From an uncultured Solirubrobacteraceae bacterium (lineage in GTDB: Bacteria; Actinomycetota; Thermoleophilia; Solirubrobacterales; Solirubrobacteraceae): a stretch of DNA of 64,000 nucleotides. Below, in pieces: positions 41,347 through 51,158 of this stretch. The notes under the pieces are model-generated. The model searched no databases. It was given only the letters and a program-made list of their open reading frames with translations, and had not been told where the DNA came from. A program made the position numbers and the translations under genes. Location: NCBI GenBank assembly GCA_902806205.1, contig CADCVR010000096.1:1-64000 (forward strand), given 5' to 3'. Positions within the stretch are counted from its first letter, which is position 1. Each line of letters begins with the position of its first letter.

Positions 41347-41403
41347 GCACCGAGCGATCGGCCGAGGATCTCGAGCTGCGGGAAGCCTCGCCCGGGGTGG
41401 GCA

Positions 41404-42216
41404 CTACTTGCGCTCGAGCAGCCCCTGGTAGAGCGCGTTGGCCGGCGCGCCCGTGAGCTCCGCGACGACCTGGGCGGCCGGGCGTGCCCTCGCGCCCGCG
41501 GCCACGAGGCGCTCCAGGGCGTCCAGGGCGGCCACGAGATCCGGAGCGACCGGGGGCGGCGGGCCGATGACGAGCACCACCTCCCCACGCGGCTCCGCGT
41601 GGGCGTAGCGCGCCGCGAGCTCGGTGGCGCCTCCGCGGACGACCTCCTCGTGGAGCTTGGTCAGCTCGCGGCAGACCGCGACCGGCCGATCGCGATCGAC
41701 TTCGGCCAGTGCGGCGAGCGCGGCCGCGGTGCGGTGCGGCGACTCGAACGCGACGAGGGTCTCGCGGGCGCCTGAGAACAGCGCCCGCAGCTCGCCCGCC
41801 TTGCGGGGAAGGAAGCCGACGAAGCGCCAGGTATCGGCCGGAAGCGCGCTGGCCACGACCGCCGCGAGCACCGCGCTCGGCCCCGGCAGCACCTCGACGC
41901 GGCCGCCTGCGGCGACGACCTCGCGCACTAGCACGTGCCCGGGGTCGCTCACGAGCGGCATGCCCGCGTCGGTCACGAGCGCCACGGTCTCCCCCGCGGC
42001 GATCCGGGCCACGAGCTCGGGCGCCCGCTGGGTCTCGTTGTGCTCGTGATAGCTGACGAGCTTGGCGGTGATGCCGTGGCGCTTGAGCAGCCCGAGGGTG
42101 TGGCGCGTGTCCTCGCAGGCGACGACGTCGGCGGTCCGGAGCGTCGCGAGCAGCCGCAGCGTCACGTCGTCGAGGTTGCCGATGGGGGTCGCGCACACGA
42201 CCAGGCGGCCGCTCAT
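41404..42216 (-). CDS. rsmI: 16S rRNA (cytidine(1402)-2'-O)-methyltransferase
   Basis: LVVCATPIGNLDDVTLRLLATLRTADVVACEDTRHT; ALVTDAGMPLVSDPG. Confidence 0.95.
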   Translation of the reverse strand: MSGRLVVCATPIGNLDDVTLRLLATLRTADVVACEDTRHTLGLLKRHGITAKLVSYHEHNETQRAPELVARIAAGETVALVTDAGMPLVSDPGHVLVREVVAAGGRVEVLPGPSAVLAAVVASALPADTWRFVGFLPRKAGELRALFSGARETLVAFESPHRTAAALAALAEVDRDRPVAVCRELTKLHEEVVRGGATELAARYAHAEPRGEVVLVIGPPPPVAPDLVAALDALERLVAAGARARPAAQVVAELTGAPANALYQGLLERK

Positions 42217-43202
42217 CCGCCCGCGCGCTCTGCTTCCTCCGCGCCGTCACGGGCGAGGATCGCGGCGCCGAGCATCCCGCTCTCCGCGCCGAAGCGCGCG
42301 GGGACGATCCGGGCGGCCTCCCTCGACGGCGAGAGCGCGCGCTGCGCGAGCACCTCGCGCGCGGGCTCCAGCAGCAGCTCGCCCGCGGCGATGACGCCGC
42401 CGCCGACGACGACCACCGACGGGTTGAAGATGTTCACGAGCGACGCGATCCCGATCCCGAGGTACTCACCCACCCGGCGCATGACCGCGCCGGCCGTCGG
42501 GTCGCCGTCGTGGGCGAGCTCGGTCACGAGCGCGCCCGTCATCACCCGGCCCTCCGCGAGGGCCCGGCCGAGCCCGCTGGCCGGGTGCTCGTGGGCGGCC
42601 TGGAGCCCGTCGCGGCCCAGTGCGGTCCCGCTCGCCAGGGCCTCGAGGCAGCCCCGGCTGGGGCAGTTGCCCTGGCAGCGCGGGCCGTCGAGGTCGATGA
42701 CCATGTGGCCGAGCTCTCCCGCCGAGCCGAGCGCACCGCGCACGAGCGCACCGTCCACGACGATCGCGCCGCCGATGCCGGTGCCCAGCGTGAGCAGCAG
42801 TGCGTGCTTCGCCCCCCGGGCGGCGCCGAAGCGGTGCTCGGCGAGCATCGCGACGTTCGCGTCGTTGTCGACGAAGACCGGGAGCCCCAGGCGCTCGGCC
42901 ATGACGTCGCGGAACGGCACGTCACGAATCGGCAGGTGGACCGTCGAGACCGCGACGGCCCTCTCGTGGTCGAAGAGGGAGGGAATGCCGAATCCGACCG
43001 CCCGCACCTCGCCGCCGACGGCCGCGCGCGCCTCCTCGACCACCGACGCGACCGCGTCGATCACCGCCCTGAGGTCGCTGGCCGGAGCCAGGCGGTAGGC
43101 CCGGTGATGCACGTCCAGCCCGGCGTCGACTGCTCCGGCGAGCAGCTTGGTTCCGCCCAGGTCGACGCCGATGACACAGCCGCCGGCCACTGGCAGCACC
43201 AT
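42213..43202 (-). CDS. ROK-family sugar kinase (glucokinase-like)
   Basis: VIGVDLGGTKLLAGAVD; TLGTGIGGAIVVDGALVRG; CPSRGCLEALASGTAL. Confidence 0.93.
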   Translation of the reverse strand: MVLPVAGGCVIGVDLGGTKLLAGAVDAGLDVHHRAYRLAPASDLRAVIDAVASVVEEARAAVGGEVRAVGFGIPSLFDHERAVAVSTVHLPIRDVPFRDVMAERLGLPVFVDNDANVAMLAEHRFGAARGAKHALLLTLGTGIGGAIVVDGALVRGALGSAGELGHMVIDLDGPRCQGNCPSRGCLEALASGTALGRDGLQAAHEHPASGLGRALAEGRVMTGALVTELAHDGDPTAGAVMRRVGEYLGIGIASLVNIFNPSVVVVGGGVIAAGELLLEPAREVLAQRALSPSREAARIVPARFGAESGMLGAAILARDGAEEAERAGG

Positions 43203-43212
43203 ACTGAGCGCC

Positions 43213-44349
43213 GTGGCGCCCGACCCACCCGAGCGACCCGGCCCACCGGCTCCCGGCGCGCCGCCGCCGTACACGAAGTACCGCGCCCGCCGCAACCCGT
43301 TCGGGCGCGCCGACGCCGCGCCTTCGGTGGGCGAAGCCGACTCCCGCCCCTACAACGTGCACCGCGCGGGCAGCGGCGACGGGCGGAACCGTCCGCGCCT
43401 GCGGCTGCCGCGGCGCCGCCCGGCCGGCCTGTCTCCCGGGCGCGTCGCGCTGCGGGTGCTGCTCGCGGCCGTGGCGTGGCTCGTGCTCAGCGGCGTCCTC
43501 TTCCTGATCTCCGCCCTCGTGCACCGCGACGACGTCGGCGGCGGCCTCACTTCGAGCGGCTTCCCGCCCGTGAGCCCGACCACCGTGCTCGTGCTGGGGT
43601 CGGACAGGCGCCCGCAGGGCTCGGGCGAGCCGGGCGCCCGCGGCGACGCTGCGCGCGCGGACTCCATCCTGCTGCTGCGCACCGGCGGCGGCCACTCCTC
43701 ACGGCTGTCGATCCCGCGCGACACCGTCGTAGACATCCCGGGCCGCGGGGCGAACAAGGTCAACGCCGCGTTCGCGTTCGGCGGGGCGAGCCTCATGGCC
43801 GAGACGATCACCGCGAATCTCGGCATCGAGATCGACCACGTCGTCGAGGTGAGCTTCTCGAACTTCCCCGACCTCATCGACGCGATGGGGGGCATCGACT
43901 ACCAGGGTGGCTGCGTCGTGTCCAAGATCAACGGCGGCTTCAAGAACGGGGGCTACACGTTGCGCCTGAAGAGCGGCAAGACGCGGATCGACGGCGAGCA
44001 AGCCCTCGCGCTGGCCCGGACGCGCAAGAATCTGTGCAATCCGCGGGAGTCGGACCTCACCCGCGCGCGCCGCCAGCAGAAGCTCTTCGCCGCGATGAAG
44101 TCCCGTCTCGTCTCCCCGGGCGCCTTCATCCGGCTCCCGTTCATCTCCTGGGCGGTGCCGAAGTCGCTGCGCTCGGACATGGGCGGCCCGACCCTCCTCG
44201 GGCTGTTCGCCGCCCTGGCCACCTCGGGAACGCCGCCGACGCGCATCCTCAAGCCCACGGGCGACGTCACCCTGCCCGACGGAGGCCAGGCGCTGAAGGT
44301 CGACGAGGCGAGCCGGCAGCGTGCGGCGGCGCGGTTCCTGCGCGAGTAG
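43213..44349 (+). CDS. LytR-CpsA-Psr (LCP) family protein
   Basis: TM then VLVLGSDRRPQGSGEPGARGDAARADSILLLRT..LSIPRDTVVDIPGRGANKVNAAFAFGGASLMAETI. Confidence 0.92.
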   Translation: MAPDPPERPGPPAPGAPPPYTKYRARRNPFGRADAAPSVGEADSRPYNVHRAGSGDGRNRPRLRLPRRRPAGLSPGRVALRVLLAAVAWLVLSGVLFLISALVHRDDVGGGLTSSGFPPVSPTTVLVLGSDRRPQGSGEPGARGDAARADSILLLRTGGGHSSRLSIPRDTVVDIPGRGANKVNAAFAFGGASLMAETITANLGIEIDHVVEVSFSNFPDLIDAMGGIDYQGGCVVSKINGGFKNGGYTLRLKSGKTRIDGEQALALARTRKNLCNPRESDLTRARRQQKLFAAMKSRLVSPGAFIRLPFISWAVPKSLRSDMGGPTLLGLFAALATSGTPPTRILKPTGDVTLPDGGQALKVDEASRQRAAARFLRE

Positions 44350-44368
44350 GGCAGAGTCCGGCGGAGAC

Positions 44369-44737
44369 CTACAGCTCGCGCTCCGGCGCGGTGAGCGGGC
44401 CGCCGGCGTCGCCGGTGTTGACCGTCCCGCGCGGCTCGATGAGCAGCACGTGACACTCTGCGTCCGCCTTCGGGCAGTGCTCGACCCCGGCGGGCACGAC
44501 GTAGAGCTCCCCGGCCTTCAGCACGACGTCGTCGCGGTCGCGCAGCTGGATGGTGAGCCGGCCGTCGAGGACGAGGAAGAAGTCGTCCGTGTCCGCGTGG
44601 CTGTGCCAGACGAACTCGCCGTCGACCTTCACCACGGCCAGCTTGTTGTCGTTGTAGTGCCCGACGATGCCCGGCCGGTAGGGCGCGTCGAGCCGGGCGA
44701 GGGCGGCGGCGAGGTTGACCGCGCCGCCCGCGGCCAT
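44369..44737 (-). CDS. cupin-domain protein
   Basis: VWHSHADTDDFFLVLDGRLTIQLRDRDDVVLKAGELYVVPAGVEH. Confidence 0.88.
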   Translation of the reverse strand: MAAGGAVNLAAALARLDAPYRPGIVGHYNDNKLAVVKVDGEFVWHSHADTDDFFLVLDGRLTIQLRDRDDVVLKAGELYVVPAGVEHCPKADAECHVLLIEPRGTVNTGDAGGPLTAPEREL

Positions 44738-45123
44738 CAGGCGGCGGCGTCCTTCCTGGCCGGCTTGTCCGCCTTCGGCGCGGCCGGCTTGGCGTCCGAC
44801 GAGGACCCGGAGGACTTGCTCGAGGAGGAGCCCGAGTCCGACGCCGACGGGCTGCTCTTGTCAGCCTTCTCCCGCTTCTCCTTGGACTTCTCGGAGTGGT
44901 CGGCGGCACCGCTCTCGCCGGACTGCTCGAGCTCACGGTTGCGGTTGCGGGTGCCGTAGTCGGTGTTGTGGAAGCCCTTGCCCTTGAAGTGGATCGCGGG
45001 CGCGTGGAACACCTTCTCGACGGGGACGCCGGTCTCGGGATCGTGCGTGAGCGTCGCTTCGGCGAAGCTCTGCAACACGTCGAACTTGGTGCCGTCGGGA
45101 CGGCGGTACTCGTAGATCGGCAT
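44737..45123 (-). CDS. FmdB-like N-terminal domain protein with charged low-complexity tail
   Basis: MPIYEYRRPDGTKFDVLQSFAEATLTHDPETGVPVEKVFHAPAIHFKGKGFHNTDYG; zinc-ribbon cysteines not present in this copy. Confidence 0.8.
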   Translation of the reverse strand: MPIYEYRRPDGTKFDVLQSFAEATLTHDPETGVPVEKVFHAPAIHFKGKGFHNTDYGTRNRNRELEQSGESGAADHSEKSKEKREKADKSSPSASDSGSSSSKSSGSSSDAKPAAPKADKPARKDAAA

Positions 45124-45149
45124 ACGGCGGACAGTCTAGCCGAGCGTTC

Positions 45150-45176
45150 CTGGCACTCTCAACCCACGAGTGCCAG
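45150..45176. promoter_or_regulatory. CIRCE-like inverted repeat (putative HrcA operator)
   Basis: CTGGCACTC-TCAACCCAC-GAGTGCCAG; 9-bp perfect arms with N9 spacer; CIRCE consensus TTAGCACTC-N9-GAGTGCTAA. Confidence 0.7.
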
Positions 45177-45203
45177 CCCGGAGACCGCCGGTAGGCTGCG
45201 GGG

Positions 45204-46574
45204 ATGGCCGAAGACACAGTGACCATGGAGAAGCTCGTCGCGCTGTGCAAGCGGCGCGGTCTCATCTTCGCCTCCAGCGAGATCTACGGCGGCATCGGCT
45301 CGACCTACGACTACGGCCACTACGGCGTCCTGCTGAAGACGAACGTCAAGAACGAGTGGTGGCGCTCCATGCTCGCCGAGCGCGACGACATCGTGGCGCT
45401 CGACTCGGCGATCCTGCAGCACCCGCGCGTGTGGGAGGCCTCGGGCCATCTGGCCGGATTCACGGACCCGATGGTCGACTGCCGCACCTGCAAGTCCCGC
45501 TTCCGCGCCGACCATCTCGAGGAGCGCGCCCCGGGCCTGAACTGCCCGCAGAAGCCGAGCAGGCTTCCCGGCGAGGGGCCCGACTGTGACCTGACCCCCG
45601 CGCGCGACTTCAACCTCATGTTCAAGACGACCGTGGGCCCCGTCGAGGAGACCGGCTCGGTCGCGTACCTGCGTCCCGAGACCGCGCAGGGCATCTTCAT
45701 CAACTTCAAGAACGTCCTGCAGTTCTCGCGCAAGAAGCCGCCGTTCGGCATCGCGCAGGTCGGCAAGTCCTTCCGCAACGAGATCACGCCCGGGAACTTC
45801 GTCTTTCGCACGCGCGAGTTCGAGCAGATGGAGATGGAGTTCTTCGTTCCGCCGGCCGAGGCGCCGCAGTGGTACGCGGCCTGGAAGCAGGAGCGCTTCG
45901 ACTGGTATGAGCGGCTCGGGATCCGCCCCGACAAGCTGCGCCTGCGCGAGCACGACGCCGGCGAGCTGTCGCACTACTCCAGCGCCACCGCCGACGTGGA
46001 GTACCTCTTCCCCATCGGCTGGTCCGAGCTCGAGGGCATCGCCAACCGCGGCGATTTCGACCTGACCCAGCACGCCGAGTACTCCGGGGAGAAGCTCGAG
46101 TACTTCGACCAGCCCACGAACGAGCGCTACGTCCCGCACGTGATCGAGCCCGCGGCCGGCGCGGACCGCGCGACGCTCGCGTTCCTCGCCGACGCCTACG
46201 CGGAGGAGGAGGTCGAGGGCGAGCTGCGCACGGTCCTCAAGCTCCACCCGCGCCTGGCGCCCGTCAAGGTCGCGGTGCTCCCGCTCGTGCGCAAGGACGG
46301 CCAGCCCGAGCTCGCCCGCGAGCTGTTCACCGGCCTGCGCGGCACGATGCAGTCCGAGCTCGACGAGGGCGGCTCGATCGGCAAGCGCTACCGCCGCCAG
46401 GACGAGATCGGCACGCCGTACTGCGTCACCGTCGACCACCAGTCCGTCGAGGACGGCACGGTCACCGTGCGCGAGCGCGACTCGCTCGCGCAAGCGCGCG
46501 TCCACCGCGACGAGCTGGTCGGCCACCTGGCCGCCCGGCTCGCCTCGCCGTGGCGGTCGCCGAAGCTCGCCTAG
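45204..46574 (+). CDS. glyS: glycyl-tRNA synthetase (single-subunit alpha2 type)
   Basis: KLVALCKRRGLIFASSEIYGGIGSTYDYGHYGVLLKTNVKNEWW; TAGGCT 6 nt upstream of ATG. Confidence 0.96.
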   Translation: MAEDTVTMEKLVALCKRRGLIFASSEIYGGIGSTYDYGHYGVLLKTNVKNEWWRSMLAERDDIVALDSAILQHPRVWEASGHLAGFTDPMVDCRTCKSRFRADHLEERAPGLNCPQKPSRLPGEGPDCDLTPARDFNLMFKTTVGPVEETGSVAYLRPETAQGIFINFKNVLQFSRKKPPFGIAQVGKSFRNEITPGNFVFRTREFEQMEMEFFVPPAEAPQWYAAWKQERFDWYERLGIRPDKLRLREHDAGELSHYSSATADVEYLFPIGWSELEGIANRGDFDLTQHAEYSGEKLEYFDQPTNERYVPHVIEPAAGADRATLAFLADAYAEEEVEGELRTVLKLHPRLAPVKVAVLPLVRKDGQPELARELFTGLRGTMQSELDEGGSIGKRYRRQDEIGTPYCVTVDHQSVEDGTVTVRERDSLAQARVHRDELVGHLAARLASPWRSPKLA

Positions 46575-46625
46575 CCGGACCAGCAGCGGCTCAAGTCGGC
46601 GACCCGTCGTCCCGATGGACGTCTC

Positions 46626-47534
46626 ATGCTTCGTCGTCTGCGTCCTGCCCTGGCGATCACCGTGTTGCTGGCCGCGCTCAGTGCCCCGCTCGCGTTTTCT
46701 GCCACCGCCGGACCGGACCGCCTGATCGGCTCCGACCTGCTGGACCGGTTGAGCGGCGGAGGCGGCGACGACACGATCCTCGGGCGGGCGGGCGACGACC
46801 GGCTCGACGGCGGGACGGGCAACGACACGATCGCCGGCGGCGCGGGAGCCGACCGCATCGACGGCGGGGACGGCGACGACGACGTCGACGGCGGCGCGGA
46901 CGACGACGCCATCGTCGAGGCGGGCTTCGGCGACGACCGCCTCGCCGGTGGCCCCGGCGACGACGAGCTCCGCGGTAACCGCGGCAACGACGCACTCAGC
47001 GGCGGGGACGGGAACGACACGATCTACGGCGGCACGGGCGTCGACGTCATCGACTGTGGCCCCGGGGACGACACCGCGTACGGCAACACGCGCGCCGATC
47101 GCGCGAACACGACCAACTGCGAACGCGTGCTCGTCGAGAGCACGGGCCCCGGAGCGCTGTGCGCGAGCGGCGGCACGTGCTCGGGCACGGAGGGCGACGA
47201 CGTTCTCGACGGCTCGTCGGCCGCCGACCAGCTCTTCGGCCTCGGCGGCGACGACATCATCGCGGGGCGCCGCGGCAACGACACGATCTCCGGCGGCGGC
47301 GGCGATGACCGAATCACGGGCGACCGCGGGCGCGACGTGCTGCGCGGAGGCACCGGCAACGACAGGCTGACCGGGGGATACGACAGGGACACGCTCTACG
47401 GAGGCGCGGGCAACGACACGCTCAGCCCCGGCTCGGGCGTGAGCGGCGAGATCGTCAGCTGCGGGCCTGGCCGCGACACGGCGATCGTCGGCCGCGGGGA
47501 CCGCACGCGCGGCTGCGAGATCGTCCGGCGCTGA
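46626..47534 (+). CDS. secreted RTX-type calcium-binding repeat protein
   Basis: Signal peptide followed by many GGxGxDxx nonapeptides (GGAGDDRLDGGTGNDTIAGGAG..). Confidence 0.9.
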   Translation: MLRRLRPALAITVLLAALSAPLAFSATAGPDRLIGSDLLDRLSGGGGDDTILGRAGDDRLDGGTGNDTIAGGAGADRIDGGDGDDDVDGGADDDAIVEAGFGDDRLAGGPGDDELRGNRGNDALSGGDGNDTIYGGTGVDVIDCGPGDDTAYGNTRADRANTTNCERVLVESTGPGALCASGGTCSGTEGDDVLDGSSAADQLFGLGGDDIIAGRRGNDTISGGGGDDRITGDRGRDVLRGGTGNDRLTGGYDRDTLYGGAGNDTLSPGSGVSGEIVSCGPGRDTAIVGRGDRTRGCEIVRR

Positions 47535-47540
47535 CCCGGG

Positions 47541-47561
47541 CCGCTCGGCGGGGCCGAGCGG
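47541..47561 (+). terminator. stem-loop terminator after the RTX gene
   Basis: CCGCTCGGC-GGG-GCCGAGCGG. Confidence 0.6.
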
Positions 47562-47647
47562 CTCCTCGGACACGACCTGTCGGGACCCGACGGGCACCGA
47601 CGAGAACCCCGAGGCGTCGGTGGTGAGACGCAGGGCCGCAGAACGAC

Positions 47648-47671
47648 GGGGGGCGCCTTGCGGCGCCCCCC
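47648..47671. terminator. stem-loop between convergent genes
   Basis: GGGGGGCGCC-TTGC-GGCGCCCCCC perfect 10-bp stem. Confidence 0.65.
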
Positions 47672-47695
47672 GAAGTGGTTGGCCGAGCGGGTCGG

Positions 47696-48172
47696 CTAGG
47701 TCGTGGGTGCGCCCGGGGCGGGCGACGGGACCGGCGTGGCGGGCGCGGTCGTCGAGGTGTAGTCGAACTCCTCTTCAGCGCCGAAGAGCAGGTCGAGCAG
47801 CTTGTTGCGCACGTCGGAGGAGACGGCGACGGCAACCCCGGCGCCGACGGTGAGGACGAGGAGCTTGCGGCCGATGCCCCGCTTCTTCTTCTTGGCCGGA
47901 GCGTCGGCGAGCGCGTAGCCCACGTCCTTGAGCGCAGCCGCCGCCGTCGCCAGGTTGGCGTGGAGCTTCTTGTCCTCGAGCACGGCCTTGGACGGCGACT
48001 TCCCGGAGGCGAGGCGCTCGTACGCGGTGCGAGCCGACTCGTAGGCCACGCGCACGTTGTCGTGCAGGTCTGAGTCGCTCGCGACCTTCTGGATGTAGGG
48101 GTTCGACTTCACCGCGTCGACCGCTTCGGCGGCGGTGGCGCCGGCGGCGGCCGCCTTCTTTCTCTTGCTCAT
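47696..48172 (-). CDS. hypothetical protein
   Basis: MSKRKKAAAAGATAAEAVDAVKSNPYIQKVASDSDLHDNVRVAYESARTAYERL; one TM. Confidence 0.7.
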   Translation of the reverse strand: MSKRKKAAAAGATAAEAVDAVKSNPYIQKVASDSDLHDNVRVAYESARTAYERLASGKSPSKAVLEDKKLHANLATAAAALKDVGYALADAPAKKKKRGIGRKLLVLTVGAGVAVAVSSDVRNKLLDLLFGAEEEFDYTSTTAPATPVPSPAPGAPTT

Positions 48173-48231
48173 GGGCTTTCAGCTCACCTCGGGAGGGGGT
48201 CGATGGCAGTGCGTGGGAGCCTATACCCGTT

Positions 48232-50622
48232 CTACGCCGGTTCCAGCGCAACCTCCAGGACCTCATCGATCTGCTCGACCCAATGGAACTCCAGCTTGGA
48301 TCGCAGGACGGCCGGTATCTCGTCGACGTCACCCTCGTTGCGCGCCGGCGCGACGATGGTGGTGATGCCGTGGCGCTGGGCCGCCAGCGCCTTCTCCTTC
48401 AGCCCGCCGATCGGCAGCACCTGCCCCGTCAGGGTGATCTCTCCGGTCAGCGCCACCTCGTCGCGGACACAGCGACCCGTCAGCAGCGAGACGAGGGCGG
48501 TGATCATCGTCACGCCCGCCGACGGGCCGTCCTTGGAAATCGCTCCCGCGGGCACGTGGATGTGCAGATCGTGCTCGGCGAACCAGCCCGGGCCGAGCGC
48601 CGGGGCCAGCGCCGAGACGCCCCCGCGCACGTAGGACAGCGCCGCCAGGGCGCTCTCCCGCATCACGTCCCCGAGCTGGCCGGTGATGACCAGCCGCGGC
48701 TCCTGGGGCGCGCGCGTCGGCATCGCCGTCGCCTCGACGAAGAGCACGTCGCCGCCGACCGGCGTCCAGGCCAGCCCGGTCGCGACCCCGGGCTGCTGGG
48801 TGCGCCGTCGCGTCTCCGCGAAGAACTTCTGGCGGCCGAGCAGCTCCCGGGCCCGCGCCTCGCCGATGGCCGCCCGGCGGGGCCTGGTGCCGTCGCCGCT
48901 GGCGATCTCGAAGGCGACCTTGCGGCACAGCGTGCCGATCTCGCGCTCCAGGCCGCGCACCCCCGCTTCGCGCGTGTAGTCGGCGATGAGAGTCCTCAGG
49001 GCGCCGTCGGAGATCGAGATCCACGACTTCTTCAGCCCGTTGCGCTCGACTTGTCGCGGCACGAGGTAGCGCTTGGCGATCTGCAGCTTGTCGTCGGCGG
49101 TGTAGCCCGCGAGCGGGATGACCTCCATGCGGTCGCGCAGCGGCCCCGGGACCGTGTCCAGGGCGTTCGCCGTCGTGATGAACATGACGTTGGAGAGATT
49201 GAACGGGACGTCGAGGTAGTGGTCGCGGAAGGCGCCGTTCTGCTCCGGGTCGAGCACCTCGAGCATCGCCGAGGCCGGATCGCCGCGGTAGTCCGCGCCC
49301 ATCTTGTCGATCTCGTCGATCATGAACAGCGGGTTGTTGGAGCCCGCGTCGCGCAGCGCACGGATGATCGTGCCCGGCATCGCGCCGATGTAGGTGCGGC
49401 GGTGACCGCGGATCTCCGACTCGTCGCGCACGCCACCCGCCGAGATGCGCTCGAACTCACGGCCGAGCGCCTTGGCGATGGAGCGCCCGAGCGAGGTCTT
49501 GCCCACGCCGGGGGGCCCGACGAAGCAGAGGATCGAGCCGCGTGCGTCCGGCTTGAGCCTGCGTACCGCTAGGAACTCGAGGATGCGCTCCTTCACCTGG
49601 GCGATGTCGTAGTGGTCCTCGTCGAGCACGTCGCGGGCGTGTGCGAGATCGAGGCGATCCTCGGTCGCGCGATCCCACGGCAGCGACGCGATCCACTCGA
49701 GGTAGGTGCGGATCACGCCGTGCTCGGCGGCGGCGGGCGGCAGGTTCTCGAGGCGGTTGAGCTCACGGTCGGCCTGCTTGCGCACGTCGGCCGGGAGCTC
49801 CATGGCGTGCAACTGCTCGCGCAGCTCGGCCGCCTCTTCGGCCGACTCGTCGAACTCCCCGAGCTCCCGCTTGATCGCCTTGAGCTGCTGGCGCAGGAGG
49901 TACTCGCGCTGGCTCTTGTCGATCTCGGACTGCACCTGCGACTGGATCTCCGAGCCGATCGCGACGACCTCGAGCTCGCGCGCGAGTGCCTCGACGAGCT
50001 TGCGCAGACGCGCGGCGACGTCCGGCTCCTCGAGCAGGTCCTGCTTCTCCTCGGTCTTCAACCCCACCGAGCCCGCGATCAGGTAGGCGAGGGCGCTCGG
50101 GTCCTCGACGTTGGCCACCGCGATCTGCAGTTCCTCGGGGACGTGCCCGGTCTGAGCGATCTCGCCGAACATCCGCAGGACGTTGCGCTGCAGCGCGACG
50201 AGCTCCGACGACTCCTCCACCACATCAGGCACCTCGGTGAGCGCGGCGACGAGATAGGGCTCCTCCTGCTCCCAGGAGTCCAGATGCACGCGCTGGGCGC
50301 TCTGCACCAGGATTCGCAGGGTGCCGTCGGGGATCTTCAGCATGCGCGCCACCGAGCCGACGACCCCCACGTCGTAGAGCTGCTCGGGACCCGGCGTCTC
50401 GTCATCGGGCTCGCGTGAAGCGACCATGACGAGCAGGCGGTTGCCGGCCAGCACGTCGTTGACCAGCTGGACGGAGCGCTCCTGCCCCACCACCAGCGGC
50501 ATCAGCGTGTCCGGCAGCGGCACCGTCTCGCGCAGCGGCAGCACCGGCAGGCGCGCCGGGGTCCCGCGCTGGCCACCGACCTCGACCTCCTGATGACCGG
50601 AGTCCTGGGTGATCTCGATCAT
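48232..50622 (-). CDS. lon: ATP-dependent protease Lon
   Basis: [49 protein letters not shown]. Confidence 0.98.
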   Translation of the reverse strand: MIEITQDSGHQEVEVGGQRGTPARLPVLPLRETVPLPDTLMPLVVGQERSVQLVNDVLAGNRLLVMVASREPDDETPGPEQLYDVGVVGSVARMLKIPDGTLRILVQSAQRVHLDSWEQEEPYLVAALTEVPDVVEESSELVALQRNVLRMFGEIAQTGHVPEELQIAVANVEDPSALAYLIAGSVGLKTEEKQDLLEEPDVAARLRKLVEALARELEVVAIGSEIQSQVQSEIDKSQREYLLRQQLKAIKRELGEFDESAEEAAELREQLHAMELPADVRKQADRELNRLENLPPAAAEHGVIRTYLEWIASLPWDRATEDRLDLAHARDVLDEDHYDIAQVKERILEFLAVRRLKPDARGSILCFVGPPGVGKTSLGRSIAKALGREFERISAGGVRDESEIRGHRRTYIGAMPGTIIRALRDAGSNNPLFMIDEIDKMGADYRGDPASAMLEVLDPEQNGAFRDHYLDVPFNLSNVMFITTANALDTVPGPLRDRMEVIPLAGYTADDKLQIAKRYLVPRQVERNGLKKSWISISDGALRTLIADYTREAGVRGLEREIGTLCRKVAFEIASGDGTRPRRAAIGEARARELLGRQKFFAETRRRTQQPGVATGLAWTPVGGDVLFVEATAMPTRAPQEPRLVITGQLGDVMRESALAALSYVRGGVSALAPALGPGWFAEHDLHIHVPAGAISKDGPSAGVTMITALVSLLTGRCVRDEVALTGEITLTGQVLPIGGLKEKALAAQRHGITTIVAPARNEGDVDEIPAVLRSKLEFHWVEQIDEVLEVALEPA

Positions 50623-51095
50623 GAGCGTTCCCGGGCGGCTTCGACGTCGATCGGCACCTGGCGTGCGCGCGGCCCGGCCGGGGCGAGCGGCAGATCCACC
50701 CGGAGGATCCCGTCACGGTAGGTCGCGCGCGCCGCGTCGGCGACCACGTCGGCCCCGAGCGCGATCACGCGGCGAAACGGCCCGAAGTCGATCTCGAGCT
50801 GCTGATAGACCCGGCCGTCGGACTCGGCCGGGCGCCGGTGACCCGAGAGCACGAGGTCGCGGCCCTCGATCTCCAAGCTGATCTGGCCGGGGTCGATTCC
50901 GGCGAGCTCGGCCTGGACGACGGCGCGCGGCAGCTCGGGCGCGGGCGGGTTCTCGTAGAAGACGTCGACCGCCGGTGAGAAACCGCCACCGCCGCGACGC
51001 GTCGTGAGCCCCGGTCCGAAGGCGTCGCCGAACAGCTCGTCCATCTCACGGCGCATCCGCTCGAAGTTCGCGAAGAGGTCACGCTCGGGTCGCAT
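50619..51095 (-). CDS. Hsp20/alpha-crystallin small heat shock protein
   Basis: VQAELAGIDPGQISLEIEGRDLVLSGHRR...FGPFRRVIALGADVVADAARATYRDGILRVDLPLA; overlaps lon by 4 nt. Confidence 0.93.
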   Translation of the reverse strand: MRPERDLFANFERMRREMDELFGDAFGPGLTTRRGGGGFSPAVDVFYENPPAPELPRAVVQAELAGIDPGQISLEIEGRDLVLSGHRRPAESDGRVYQQLEIDFGPFRRVIALGADVVADAARATYRDGILRVDLPLAPAGPRARQVPIDVEAARERS

Positions 51096-51158
51096 GGGCC
51101 GACAGTATCCGGTGCGCGCCGCTGCGCTTGGTGACCACTTAAGGACCGCTTTCAGAAA

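Noticed and set aside
46740-47420. Repetitive DNA that could be mistaken for a CRISPR or satellite array
   Set aside because: It is the in-frame GGxGxD coding repeat of the RTX protein with no spacers.
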